Shown: positions 1-10,760 of the stretch, piece after piece
How the letters are laid out: each line of letters starts with the position of its first letter
How positions within the stretch are numbered: the stretch's first letter is position 1
NCBI RefSeq assembly: GCF_023091745.1
Contig: NC_068926.1
Coordinates: forward strand, 62,432,001-62,496,000
DNA length: 64,000 nt
Source: Budorcas taxicolor
Taxonomy: Eukaryota > Chordata > Mammalia > Artiodactyla > Bovidae
Direction: 5' to 3'
Notes under the pieces: model-generated
What the model was told of the DNA's origin: nothing
The model's input: only the letters and a program-made list of their open reading frames with translations
Database searches by the model: none
Program-made: the position numbers and the translations under genes

Positions 1-141
1 TGCCAGAAGCACTCTGGCCTAAAGCTTCTTCAACATGGATTCAGAGCACTCCAAACATATACACACCAACACACCTGCGCACCACTCCTGAACTATGTTG
101 GGAGTAGCGGCACTGAAATACAGAAAAGCAAGTAATCTCAC

Positions 142-231
142 CAAAGAGTTATCCTTGAAGAGCAGATTTTCAGGCTTGAGGTCTCTGTGGGCGATGTTTA
201 ACAAGTGACAGTGCTGTAGAGCCAAAGCTAT
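142..231 (-). CDS. MAPKAPK5: MAPKAPK5 coding exon 6 (catalytic loop)
   Basis: 90 bp, acceptor CTTTTCCAG and donor TTTG|GTGAGA. Encodes residues 132-161, IALALQHCHLLNIAHRDLKP then ENLLFKDNSL, with the HRDLKPEN catalytic loop and proton acceptor Asp148. The next coding exon, carrying DFG, is outside the window. Confidence 0.97.
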
Positions 232-3200
232 CTGGAAAAGGACATAATGGGGCAACCGTATCTTAGAAGAGATTATTCTTGAATTCCCCTGGCTTAGAAA
301 ACTCAGGATGTTAAAAAATGACCCTTATTAAGTCAATTAAGACTGTGGTCAGATTTCAGCTTTACAGCAGAAATGAAGTAAGACTTCACATACCAAGAAA
401 TAGAAATGAAGTAAGCTTCATTTAATAGCAACCTATATTTTGTTCAACAAAAAGAAAAATACAACAGGAAAATAATTCTTTGTCAGAATAAACTGATGGT
501 TAAATCCTATATTAAATGGGAAAAACAAAATACTTCCACTAATGTGAGATGTAACAAGCACTGCAGAGCAAACAGTGGGCCAGGCAGTCTTCAACAGGCC
601 TGCATTTCCCCAGCGGGGCAGTGGCACTAACGCCTGGCTCAAGAGAGACCTGCAGTCTTCAAGGAGCAGGACTTGAAGTTCTGCCTTCAAGAACAACAGA
701 AAGCAGCTGAATGGATGTTTCCACCTGATGCTCCAATCTGCTCATCACACTGGTTGAAAATGTTGTCTCTTTTGGTGGCTTTAAAGGGGTCTTGTTTTAC
801 AGATTATTAGAGCTCATCCTTTAGTCCTAATGTTTGAAAAACACAAGCTATAATTTTTAAAAATCAAATAGAACAGATTGCACCTGTTCTTTAACACTCT
901 GTATGGAACTGTCTTGGCATTCCGAAGAGCACTTCCTCCCTACCAGAAAGGAGGCCTCAAAAAATGCTTGAGGCTCACAGAAAATTTGGAAGAATTTTTC
1001 TTTAAGAACCAACTGGGCCATATGTCATGCTTCTTTGCTTTGCTTGCTTGGCCTAAAGAGAAACCTTGAGGGTTTGGCTTTCCATCTCCTCATGAGGTTA
1101 TTTCCAGTCAGATTCCTAGTATTGTTTATGAAAAGATCATACCTCTAGCAATAAAATGTGACATCAGAATAGAAAGAACATATAACCAGGAATACCCCCA
1201 GAATTACAAAAACCTTAGAATACTTGTTAAAATCTGATGAGAGAAAAGTGCCTCAGGAGCAAAAAGTATCCTAAATACAATTGTCTTAGAATGTGTTTCC
1301 ATACCACACAGTCCTTCAGGTAGTATCAGCGGCATTTTATCTCAAAGTCCAATAACAGTGGCTTGGAAGCTACATGCCTAAAGATTATCTACCATCTAAA
1401 AAGGAGTAAAGTCTACCTTCCTTGCAGAGTTTATTTCAATCTTATGATAACCAAACAATTGACAGCCACTGAAGAGTACACCTCCCTCCCCAAAGCAGAA
1501 AAGGGGCTCACATTCCTCCTGTCGAGGCATCTTTTCTAATTACATAACAAAGCAGGCAATGAGAGATCAAATAGAGCTTTTCTCCAAGCTTTCTTTTATC
1601 CCCCCCACCCTCAGTGAAATTGTGCTTCTTAACCAACACTGTTGGCAGTTTGATTGGTACCCGGGGTCAACTTGCCTGCTTTGTTACTTGGCTGGCTTGC
1701 TTCTCTGTAAAGTGCCGGTGCTGGCTGATTCTGTGAAATAGCTCTCCCCCTTCCATCATCTCCATTACAATTAAGAGCCGAGCCCTGTTTGAAAGCATTT
1801 GATTTTGTTAAGTTTAAAAAAAAAAAAAAAACAACTGAAACATCAAGTAGCTAGATACTTCATCTACAAAATGTGTCCTAAGTCTAGTCCTACCAGTCCC
1901 TTTGAGCTGGATCCCCTGTCACTACCAGCTGGACACTATGAATAAGGACTATCCCTGACCTAAAGGTTTCTAAGATGCTAAAAGAAAGTAAAAGAATTAG
2001 TTTTGAAGACAATGGTCCTTTTGAAGATTCTATACGTGTATATATATTTTAGGGAAGCTATACTGAAAGCGTATTGAAAACAGAATATGACTTTGTATAG
2101 GCTGGGCTGTCTTCGTTATTTATTCGTGTGTGGGGGGGGGGCGTGGTGTGTACACGCACAATGTGTGTATGTGTGTGTGTGTTGGGGGGGGGGGGGCGTG
2201 CTGTGTGCACACACATTCTCCCCCTCCTTATCTCTACTCTCCACCCCTACTCCACTAGTTTTCCATATGACCCACAGCATGCCCAGCAAGATAGGGTTAA
2301 AGAGCTACTAGATAAAAGCAAAAATTCTTATGTTGTCAAAAAAAAAAAAAAATCTGCATTTTGGTTACCATTCTTTAATATAAATGCTTCCACCTTCCAT
2401 CCAAATGCTTTCACCAACAGAGCACAATTTTAAGAATAATCACTTGATTTCCCATTTTTCTTTACAAATTCATATTTTTCCACCTGGAAAACTCCTACAC
2501 ATCTCCTTCAAGTCCAAGCCCCAAAACAACCACGCTAAGACACCTCACCTCCCCAGCCTACAGACAGCAGCTTTCCTCCTTTGTAAGCTCAAAATATTTT
2601 ATGCATGCCTGTCCTTGGTCCCTACCACACTGCTAGAATGACAGGTTTACATCGCAGTCCCCTTGGTATTGAACTCCCTGGAAAAGAATTAGAATGACAC
2701 CCAATGGTGTCACACTCAATGGGCTTCCCAAGCATTTGGAGGCTAAAGGAATGACATTGATCTCTTCCTTTAAAAGGAACACCAGACTAAGCAATAAAGG
2801 CCTTTTGCCATATCAGCTTCAAGACACTGCCTAGAATATTTGGTCCCCTTTTCTCATTTGAAATAGAATCTATTTAAACTCCACGTGACACGCTTTTTCA
2901 AAAGAGAAAGTAATCACATATAATCGGGGGTAGCGGGGACAGGAGAGTGGGTGAAGTACAGATGAAGCAAGACTGGCAAGGAGTTAATAAATGCTGAGGA
3001 TAAGTGATGGGCACTTGGGGATTCAGTACATAATTCTTTTACAAATGTTTGAAAATATCCAAAATAAAAAGTAAAGGAGAGGAGAAAAAGAACGAAGGAA
3101 GGGAGGGGAGGGTAGAGAAAGAGAGCACAAAAGAGGAGATGCCACTACGCCTTGGCTTACCCATGGAGAGGTGAGCAGGTGACAGTGACCCTGTGTAGTC

Positions 3201-6200
3201 TTACCTGGGGCTGGACTCATGAGGAAACTGTACACTGTTAGCAAACACTTCAATAATCTGAACTATATTTGGGTGTGTGGCACACATCATGTGCAGACGT
3301 ACCTTAAAGAAGAACAGAGGAAATGTTTCTGTACATAGGAGAGGCCAACATTTTCTCTCCGAACTCCCCCACCCTGCCAAAAGTGACCACACTAGGCCCG
3401 GACATGAGCCTATTATGTAAAAAAACCTGATCATCTGGAATGACATTTTTAAAAAACTGTTTTCATATACAAATTACCTCCTTAATGCTCTTTCCATGAA
3501 ATAAAGAAAACCTTACCAACAGATGTATTTTCTCTGTCCTATTACCAAATGGAAAATTCATCTTATTTCAGAAATTATTCATATATCTCTAAGCAAAAGC
3601 ATAAGTCCTTCATTGCATATAATTAACATGTCATCACCACATCCAAATAATTTTAAACAAATGTCTATTATTGAAAAACTAGAAACATAACTTCAGAGTT
3701 CTGCAGCATCTTTTCAATATATCATTCAATAGAACCTTCCACATACTATTCTATCTCCACCCTTTTAGGACCTTTTCCAATAAGTAAAAGCTAAAGTAAA
3801 CCTGACTACTTCAGAGTACAAGAATCACATTAATTGAAAAAGAACAAGAAAGAAGTGGTTTGAAAGGAAGCAAGACTCTACTCATAGCTTTTGGTATTGA
3901 TGGATGAAGGATTGCTTTATAATAACAACATGAATAGGGAAAAGTAAGTACGAACATAAAAAGAGTCAGTATGAACATAAAATTCTTTGTGCATCTCTGT
4001 ATTCTCTCTAGGAAGCTGCCTTACTTGTAAAAAGAATAAATTCTTAGGCACTTCGAATATTTAGGCAAGTCAAGGCAATAAAGGCTCATACCTCATTTCT
4101 AGCTTTTGGACGATCAAAAAGAATTTTCAGTGCAAACCGTTCTTGGGTTGATTTCTTCACACAGACTCTAGATTTGAAAGAAAAAAATTCAATCAGAAAT
4201 CATCTATGTTACCGTAAAAACTAATCTAACAAGCTGTTCTTTGAGAACTGTACTTCTAATCAAAAATATATCCAGGCACATCAGAACAAACTTGCCCCTA
4301 GGGCTAGCAGATAGAAAGGCAGAAAGAGGCATCTCACCCAACCTCCACAGGCCTCAGACACAGGAAATCAACTTGAGGGTGGTCAAGAAAGAAAAAATGG
4401 CCTCTGCTGGTGACAAGTGACTCACACAGTGGCTCCCTGGTATCAACATCTTAAATGATCCTGTCACAGACCATGTCACTTAAATATATTTCTCCGTGGA
4501 TGAGAAAAAGCCTATCATAAATACCTCCACTTGTTAAATTAAGGCTAGTTCACAAATCTGGAACATGTAATGCTTCTAACTTAATGTGTATTTATGAACG
4601 GCCCTTTTTAGAACAGTTTTGTCATGGTCTGCAACCCACTCCAGTGTTCTTGCCTGGAGAATCCCAGGGATGGCGGAGCCTGGTGGGGCTGCCGTCTATG
4701 GGGTCTCACAGAGTTGGACACAACTGAAGTGACTAAGCAGCAGCACATGGGTCTCTTACCTAACTGGACCACTAATTCCAGCTCCCAGCTTCTGAGTCCA
4801 ATTGATATTGTATTCTTCTAAAATGGAGCTTTCCTGTTAAAATAAAAAGGGAGGAGGCAGAGAATGATTCTCCAATTAAAAAGTTGAACAGTTAAGCAGA
4901 GGTGGAACAGCGGAAGACCTTAACAGCTCAATATCTTATTGATACCTTCTGAAAGAAGCTGATAAGTAAAGCTTTGTTGAAGAGCTATGTTATTAGACAT
5001 TTCACCTAAGTGACTAGGCTAGGCCTTGTTTTCCAACAAGAGAAGGCAAAAAACTTGGGGATGAAAAGAAATTCTTCAGCTCTTCTTCAAGATCCATGTG
5101 AGTCAATCCTCGTTGCTGGTTTTGGGGTGTTTTTGTTGTCATTTTTTCTTCTTGAGTGTGGAAGATACCCTTTCAAAACTACTAAGGACTTATTTCCTCA
5201 AATGGTCAAGTGGATTTTCTGAGATTCTAGAAAGACTGGTCTTATAAATGCTGCTATGCCACAGAGGCCTATATCCTTAACAAATTGATCAAATTGGAAT
5301 AACTGAATAAACTGAAACTTATTAAGTTCAAATAAAATAACAGTAAGTATCATAGTATATTTATCTCGTTTTCAAGTGTTATTTTGAACACAAAGACATA
5401 CATTCATTGTGTAACTATATTCTTTATAGTTTTTTAAAAATAGATTCCAGTAGCTTTCCATAGTTCCATATAGAGCCTCTACAGCTTAAAGTTTTTATGG
5501 AATTACTGTGTAGTCACTATATACTGGGATTTCCCAGGTGGCTCAGTGGGTAAAGAATCTGCCTGCAATGCAGGAGACGCAGGCAGACACGACTTCAACC
5601 CCTGGGTTGGGAAAACTCCATGGAGGAAGTCATTGCAACCCACTCCAGTATTCTTGCCTAGAGAATCCCATGGACAGAGGAGCATGGCGGGCCATAGTCT
5701 ACAGGGTCGCAGAATCAGACACGACTGAAGCAGTTGAGCGAGCATGCCCGCACACTATACTGAGCTTCTGTTGCTATGTTTTTAGGCAAGGAAGTCATAC
5801 ATTTAAACTGTGGTAGAGTAAAATTCATTTTTCAGGGTTCCATGGGCAGTACTGGAAACTAACCTTGAGAAATTAGGCCAAAACTCATGAGACTTTCAAA
5901 CTGTTTTGTTGCAATGAAAATCTGATAGACTACAGTTAGCAACAGAATCCTGACTCCCAGGGATAGCAACAGGACATCTGTCCATGTAACACAAACTCAC
6001 TGAGCAATTAGGAAGTGCCAGACACCAGGCTAAGTTCAGAGATGAAAACAGAGCTTCTATCCAGTGAATATATAAATGTGTAAAACAAGCTGAGAATAGT
6101 CTTCATCTCCACACCTTTCTGCTGCCAGTTTTTTTAACACTTATTTAGTTGCAGTGGATCTTAGCTGCAGCACACACAATCTTTGATTTTCACTGCTGCA

Positions 6201-9200
6201 TGTGGGATTCACGGAATCCCTGTTAAAATCCCAACACACATTTTTTTTTTGGTAGAAACTGACAAGCTGATTCTAAAATTTATTTGGAAATACAAAGAAC
6301 TTAAATAGCCAACTTAATTTTGAAATAGTAAAACCAAGATGGTTCTCATGCTACTCAATTTGAAAACTTACTCTAAAGCTTCAGTAATCACATCAGTGTG
6401 GCACTGGCCCAGATAGTCATGTGGATCAATGAAACAGAAAAGGGAATTAAAAAAAAAAAAAAAAAACCGAAAGAATGAAAAAAAGAGAATCCAAAAAATA
6501 AACTCATACACTTATGATCAACTGATTATCAACAAAGGTTCTTCAACAAGGAAAAGAAAATATTTTGAACAAATGATCCTAGAACAATTCCATTTTGGAA
6601 AAGTTCTACAGCTTCTTAAAAAGTTACTATACTATCCAGTAATTCTACACCTAGTTATTTCCCCAGAAGAAATGAAACATTATGTTCACACAAACATTTG
6701 TATGGATAAGTTTTATTTATCATTTTATTTATAATAGCTAAAAACTGGAAACAATCCAAGTGCCCATAAAGAGATTCCTCAAGAATAGAAAGGAGTGGAC
6801 TACTAATGCATACACTAACATGAATGAAAAGTATAAAGAAGTCAAATACATAAGACTACAGGTATATAATTTCAATTATTTGGAATTTCTAGAGAAGACA
6901 AAATAATAGTGACAGAAAGCAGATCAGTAAAGTTGTCTGGGGTCGGGAGTCAGTGTACAGGCTGATCACAGCGAGGCAGAATGAGCTCTCAAGGGAAGTG
7001 GGGAGCGTATAGAAAAATCCTAAAGCTGGGCAGTGAGGACAGACGCACAACTCTAAGGTTACTAAAAATGACTGAATTAGATGCTTATCTTGGGTGACTT
7101 TATCATACGTGAATTATAACAGAAATTTTTTATGTTTTCTAAAACTACAGAAATGAATTTTTATTAAGTTCATCAAATATTAAAACCTGCCATATACAAC
7201 AGAAAACAAATATGTAAGGCAATCTCTAATCCCATAATCCCCAAACGCTCATTATCCAGGTTTACCTAAGTGACCTGGGAGTAGTGAAGTCATGGGCTAT
7301 GGCAGGAAAGACAGAACTCAGAAGACAGAGCCTATGGTTGTAGCCAGCTGGCCTTATCCTGATATATTTAAGAGTAATAGGATAAGATCTGAAAGTCCAA
7401 TCAGCCCATTCTCAGGTCACGAGGCAGCAGAAGTTTAAATGTTGCAGTGAAAACCCAGGAAAATAGCTTTTCCAGCTGAACTCTAGAGGTTTCAGTTCTC
7501 ACCAAATGAAGGACAGCCTCAAAAAAGCAGAACAATGAATATAAGACAACACCACAGACCAAAAGTTTTAATTGCTGTGATGCTGGCTTGCTTCCAAGGA
7601 GTGTATCCTATTCAGTACTGGTTGTTACGTATTTTCGAATTCACTAATCTGTATTGGTTGAATACATACAATTGGAAGATTCACCAGTGATCTAATAAGT
7701 ACAAGAAGAAAAGCTAAAAAAAAAAGTAAGAAAATCAGGTTAGACAACAGTGACCAACTGAGGAAAACTACATACAGTTCTTTCTGAACCATTCTTAAGT
7801 TGCTATGAGCTAATATCCATTGGGTTCTTACTAAATGTTAGGTATTACAAGCACATTTTAATTAAATGCTCAAAAAAAAAAACACCAAACCCTGAGCTGG
7901 GGAGATTTTTTATCTTCTTCCTATGGATGAAAACACTAAGTGACAGAGAAGTAAAGTGACTTATTCAAGAACACAGCTAAATGAATGGCCAGGCTGAGAT
8001 TTCAACTCATGAGTCAACCTGGAGAAACCACTATAACCACTAAGTAACACTGCTTCCCCGTTTATATATTTGCCCACTAGAACTATGTACCTCTCCTACT
8101 GAAAACTCTCTCAGATTTCCCCTTCTACTCAGGGTCAAGCCAAAGTTCTTGCAGTGACCTCCTAGAGGCCCTATGTACTCTGGCTTCCAGCTACCTGGCT
8201 CCAACATAGTCTATACTGACCCATTGCATTCCAGTCACCCTGTTGTTCCTGGGTCACAGGAGACCTGCACCTACCTCAGGGCCTTTGCATCTTCTGTTCC
8301 CACTGCCTGTAATATTTTTCCCCAAGACAGTGGAGGTTTGCTCCCTCATTCCCTTCAAAGCTTGATATAAATGTCACCTCCTCAGGAAGGCCTTCCCTGC
8401 CCACCCTTCCTAAAATAGCACTCTCCACCTTTTTTAATGTGTGCTCGGTCACTAAGTTGTGTCCAACTCTTTCACGACCCCATGAACTGTAGTCCATTAG
8501 GCTCCTCCGTCAATGGGATTTCCCAGGCAAGAATACTGCAGCGGCTTGCCATTTCCTCCTCCAGATCTTCCCAACCCAGGGATCGAACTGTGTCTTTTAA
8601 TCATAATCATCTGACAATGTTTATTAACGAACTCCACTATCTAGATAGAAGATCTACAAAAGAGGGACATCTAGTGCCCAAGACAGCACCTTGCACAAAG
8701 CAAATAATACTAGCTGAATTTAAAAACCTGCCAAATGTCTTTTGATTCACAACCCAATCGTATAACTTTAGGCAATTCATGATGCTGTACCAATGAAATC
8801 CAAACCAAAAGAAAAAATATATATATCTATCAAAGCAGTCTTTTGGATCTTTTAATTCTATCATTTAAAATCTGATCTTTCTTAATGTGTATGTTGTCTT
8901 GATGCCTCCTTTTAAAAGGTGAATTTTCTTTGAAATGACCGATGATTTCTATAAATTTGTGACCCCCAAAATTGTTAGAAGTGGAAGTTCTTAATTAGTT
9001 ATTGGTAGTAGTGATTGTGTCTTGATGGGGAAAATAACCCCGAGTTGCCTATCCCTCAAGGGAAAATGAAATTCCTAAATGCACAGATTTGACTTAATAC
9101 TGTAAAATAAGTAAGTAATACATATCAAACTTTAAGCTTCAGTGTTCAATTTACATAAGAAACTTAATTTCCTCAATACAGCTGAATGGTAACTTTCTGA

Positions 9201-9962
9201 CTCCTAGTGACTTACTGCCTCAATGTTTGCCTGTTTAAAAAATAAAAGTAAAAAGCGGGTTTTTTTTTTCAAAATGTGTCATTTTATTTGGGCCACTATG
9301 GAACACACATTTGCTGTTGGTTTTTTTTTTGGTTAACAGAGCAGTATGTTACAGGACACCATTAGCTCTTCCTAAGTAAACTCAACGCCCCCCAGGAGAA
9401 GAAGGAAAAGGAAACAGGAAAAGGGGAGGAACCACACGGAAAAGTGAAAACAACCTATTTGCCAAAGGGCAGGTTTTGTAAGGTGAAGCACCTCCTGCTG
9501 AAACTGCAGATTTCAAACAAATCTGGAGCGAGGGGTAAGATCCAACTCTCCAAGTGTCGTTGCAGCAGATCACCTGAAAACAAATTCTGATGGTACTCGG
9601 AGAGTGATCGAATAGAGTAGCAGGGCGCCCTACGTGCTGCTCGCACCAAGTATATCCACGCCACCCACCCTCCATCCTAGGGAAGTACAAATCACATCCC
9701 CGCTTTAAGCAGGTTAAGTCGGAGGGAGTCGGACTTCCCTCCCCTGCCCATTCCACAAACCCTTTGCCCTCAGCGCTGTAAAACGCAGTCCACGGAACCC
9801 AGAAGTTGGAACCCACGGAACTGAAAGCCACAGTTGCTGGAATCTCTAAGTTCTCTCTGCTTTCTGAGGCTGAAGCCGAGAGGAATGCCAAAGAGACAAA
9901 GCGGGGAGGCATCTCCCCCAACTTACCTTGATGGCTTTCTCCATATCGCTCTCCTCCGACAT
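142..9962 (-). CDS. MAPKAPK5: MAPKAPK5 (PRAK) protein kinase, 5' half of the gene, coding exons 1-6
   Basis: MAP kinase-activated protein kinase 5, a stress-responsive Ser/Thr kinase of the CaMK group activated by p38 and by ERK3/ERK4 (family knowledge). Six minus-strand exons (9927-9962, 4760-4833, 4092-4167, 3205-3302, 1676-1784, 142-231) join in one frame to give residues 1-161. Visible kinase landmarks are the glycine-rich loop LGAGISGPV (28-36), the ATP-anchoring Lys51 in FALKIL, Glu62 in the ARNE segment, the hinge around VMEMMEGGEL (101-110), and the catalytic loop HRDLKPEN (146-153) with Asp148. The DFG segment, activation loop and C-terminal docking/NLS region lie beyond position 1. 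The start is the ATG at 9962, reading MSEESDMEKAIK. The gene sits head-on against a CpG island. Identification is by recognition of the protein sequence, and I am very confident of it. Confidence 0.97.
232..1675. other. MAPKAPK5: MAPKAPK5 intron 5 (GC-AG)
   Basis: Intron between coding exons 5 and 6. It starts with GCAAGT on the minus strand and ends with CAG. The sequence is AT-rich; I recognise no repeat or second gene with confidence in it. Confidence 0.85.
1676..1784 (-). CDS. MAPKAPK5: MAPKAPK5 coding exon 5 (uses a GC donor)
   Basis: 109 bp. The acceptor is TCAAACAG. The first base completes Arg95, then 36 codons encode residues 96-131 (ARLLIVMEMMEGGELFHRIS, then QHRHFTEKQASQVTKQ), the hinge and alphaD/alphaE region. 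The donor reads AAGCAG|GCAAGT, a GC instead of a GT, in the strong consensus context typical of U2-type GC-AG introns. Phase 0 joining to exon 6 (IALAL) is only consistent with this GC donor. Confidence 0.94.
2125..2215. repeat. (TG)n / poly-G low-complexity tract
   Basis: Two G runs (about 10 and 13 bases) interleaved with TG/CA dinucleotide repeats. Several flanking GTGTGT and CACACA blocks could form Z-DNA or slip in replication. Length is probably polymorphic. Confidence 0.8.
2930..3080 (+). mobile_element. Old L1 3' end fragment
   Basis: Ends with TTTGAAAATATCCAAAATAA and AAAGTAAA, the typical L1M 3' terminus (a degenerate form of the TTTGAAATTTTCCATAATAA tail). Recognised by pattern only; the left boundary is approximate. 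Confidence 0.55.
3205..3302 (-). CDS. MAPKAPK5: MAPKAPK5 coding exon 4
   Basis: 98 bp, acceptor TTCTTTAAG and donor CCAG|GTAAGA. Encodes residues 63-94 (VRLHMMCATHPNIVQIIEVF, then ANSVQFPHESSP) plus two bases of Arg95. This is the alphaC helix to beta4 region of the kinase N-lobe. Confidence 0.96.
3303..4091. other. MAPKAPK5: MAPKAPK5 intron 3
   Basis: Short AT-rich intron between exons 3 and 4. No repeat or embedded gene is recognised. Confidence 0.8.
4092..4167 (-). CDS. MAPKAPK5: MAPKAPK5 coding exon 3
   Basis: 76 bp, acceptor CAAATCTAG and donor GAG|GTATGA. Its first base completes Arg37; then 25 codons encode residues 38-62 (VCVKKSTQERFALKIL, then FDRPKARNE). It carries the ATP-binding Lys51. 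Confidence 0.95.
4631..4745 (+). mobile_element. Truncated Bov-tA/Bov-A SINE next to the exon 2 donor
   Basis: Typical Bov SINE core (CCACTCCAGTGTTCTTGCCTGG ... GTTGGACACAACTGAAGTGA), ending in a short AGC repeat. The flanks CATGGTCT (4623-4630) and CATGGGTCT (4746-4754) look like a target-site duplication. The right copy stops 5 nt short of the exon 2 donor GT. Confidence 0.85.
4760..4833 (-). CDS. MAPKAPK5: MAPKAPK5 coding exon 2
   Basis: 74 bp, acceptor TTTTAACAG and donor TTAG|GTAAGAG. Encodes residues 13-36 plus two bases of codon 37: ESSILEEYNINWTQKLGAGI and on to SGPV, including the glycine-rich ATP loop. A ruminant SINE ends at 4745, only 14 nt downstream of the donor. Confidence 0.95.
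5527..5750 (+). mobile_element. Bov-tA SINE
   Basis: tRNA-derived head (GGTGGCTCAGTGGGTAAAGA) followed by the Bov-A body and ACACGACTGAAGC tail. It is flanked by CACTATATACTG and CACTATACTG, a probable target duplication. Confidence 0.88.
6250..7160 (+). mobile_element. L1 LINE fragment
   Basis: L1 ORF2/3' region in sense orientation. The stretch GATTCTAAAATTTATTTGGA and later AATAGCTAAAAACTGGAAAC, with CAAGTGCCCATAAAGAGA, are hallmark L1 sequences. The reading frame is broken by stops. Confidence 0.75.
8130..8420. mobile_element. L2-like LINE remnant
   Basis: Contains CAGGGCCTTTGCATCTTCTG, then CCACTGCCTG and TGTCACCTCCTCAGGAAGGC, wording typical of ancient mammalian L2 3' ends. No coding potential. 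Confidence 0.55.
8440..8598 (-). mobile_element. Bov-tA type SINE, reverse
   Basis: TGTGTCCAACTCTTTCACGA, CCAGGCAAGAATACTG and CCCAACCCAGGGATCGAAC are the reverse of a Bov-tA element. It is 5' truncated on its own strand. Confidence 0.85.
9927..9962 (-). CDS. MAPKAPK5: MAPKAPK5 coding exon 1
   Basis: Encodes residues 1-12 (MSEESDMEKAIK) from the ATG at 9962-9960. It ends in phase 0 at donor CAAG|GTAAGT, whose GT is at 9926-9925. The 5' UTR continues upstream into the CpG island. The reading frame stays open upstream of this ATG but contains no other ATG for at least 138 codons. Confidence 0.95.
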
Positions 9963-10760
9963 GCTCCGCGGGGCCCGCAAGGCCGGGAGCAGCGGAGGCT
10001 GCGCAGCTGCCCGATCCCACCGCAGCCGGGGGAACAAGGGGCTCAGCGCTCGGGGCCCTGGGTCTCGGGGAGACGGGCAGCAGCCGCCCCCAGGGATCTG
10101 AGGGGACGAGGGCCCCGGCGCCGGCTCGGCTTCAGCAGGCGGCTCTAGGCTGGCGGCGGCAGCAGCAGCGGCCCCCGGGAACAAGTCTTTGCGCTGGGCC
10201 CCGCGCGGCCGCCTCCCGGCCTCATCCCCGGCCGGGGAGGCAGGCTCCCGGGGCAGGGCGAGGCGGGGAAGGCCCCGATCAGGGGCGCTGTGTCGGGGCC
10301 TCGCGGGGCCGCCGCTTAGGCCCGGGTTCGCCAGGTCCTGATGAGGAGCCTGCGCCTCCGCCTCCGCCGCCGGCACCGCCGCGAAGCCGAGGCCGAGCCC
10401 GCTGCCGCTGCTGCTGCTCCCGCTGCCGCTTCAGCACCACACATCGCCGGGACACCAGCGCCGGGCAGCCCGGCCGGCCGCCCGCCTGCCGGCGCTGTGC
10501 CCCGCCTGAGCTCCGGGCCGCCCCTCCTGTCGCCCGACTTCGTGTCCCCACGGCTCCACGCGCCCGTCGGCGCGGTCCGCTGGGGTTTCCGAGCCGCCCC
10601 CGAACCAAGCAGTCGACTTGCAGGCATCCGCCAAGGCCTCCCCAAGGTGGCGCCACACCCAGGACAGGCCCCGGGGCCCTCCGCAGCGCTGGCGCCGAGC
10701 TGATGACGTAAAGGGGTCAGCGGCCGGCGGGGCGGGGCTACGGGCCCTCACCGGCTGACT
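9963..10760 (-). promoter_or_regulatory. MAPKAPK5: CpG-island promoter and 5' UTR of MAPKAPK5
   Basis: Roughly 800 bp of very GC- and CpG-rich sequence upstream of the MAPKAPK5 ATG, in sharp contrast to the AT-rich introns. It contains several GC boxes and, at 10704-10711, TGACGTAA, an ATF/CREB-like CRE. No TATA box is evident near the gene. In human this promoter is divergent, with the lncRNA MAPKAPK5-AS1 starting on the other strand. Divergent transcription is likely here, but no lncRNA exon can be proven from sequence alone. The exact TSS is not determinable. Confidence 0.8.
10704..10711. promoter_or_regulatory. CRE/ATF-like site TGACGTAA in the MAPKAPK5 CpG island
   Basis: TGACGTAA lies near the distal edge of the CpG island, about 740 bp from the MAPKAPK5 ATG. 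It matches the CREB/ATF core TGACGT. Function is inferred from motif and position only. Confidence 0.45.

Larger units (their letters stand above)
1785..3204. other. MAPKAPK5: MAPKAPK5 intron 4
   Basis: Holds an A run at about 1817-1832, a GT/G-rich low-complexity tract at 2125-2215, an A run at about 2338-2352, and an old L1 3' end at about 2930-3080. No further exon is seen. Confidence 0.8.
4834..9926. other. MAPKAPK5: MAPKAPK5 intron 1
   Basis: About 5.1 kb. Contains a Bov-tA SINE (5527-5750), an L1 fragment (about 6250-7160), MIR- and L2-like remnants (about 7800-8420) and a reverse Bov SINE (8440-8598). The remaining stretches (4860-5520, 5760-6240, 7170-7790, 8600-9900) are AT-rich with nothing recognisable. 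Confidence 0.8.

Noticed and set aside
9382..10020. 212-codon minus-strand frame at the MAPKAPK5 promoter
   Set aside because: It overlaps exon 1 in a different frame and runs into the intron; a by-product of CpG-rich sequence.
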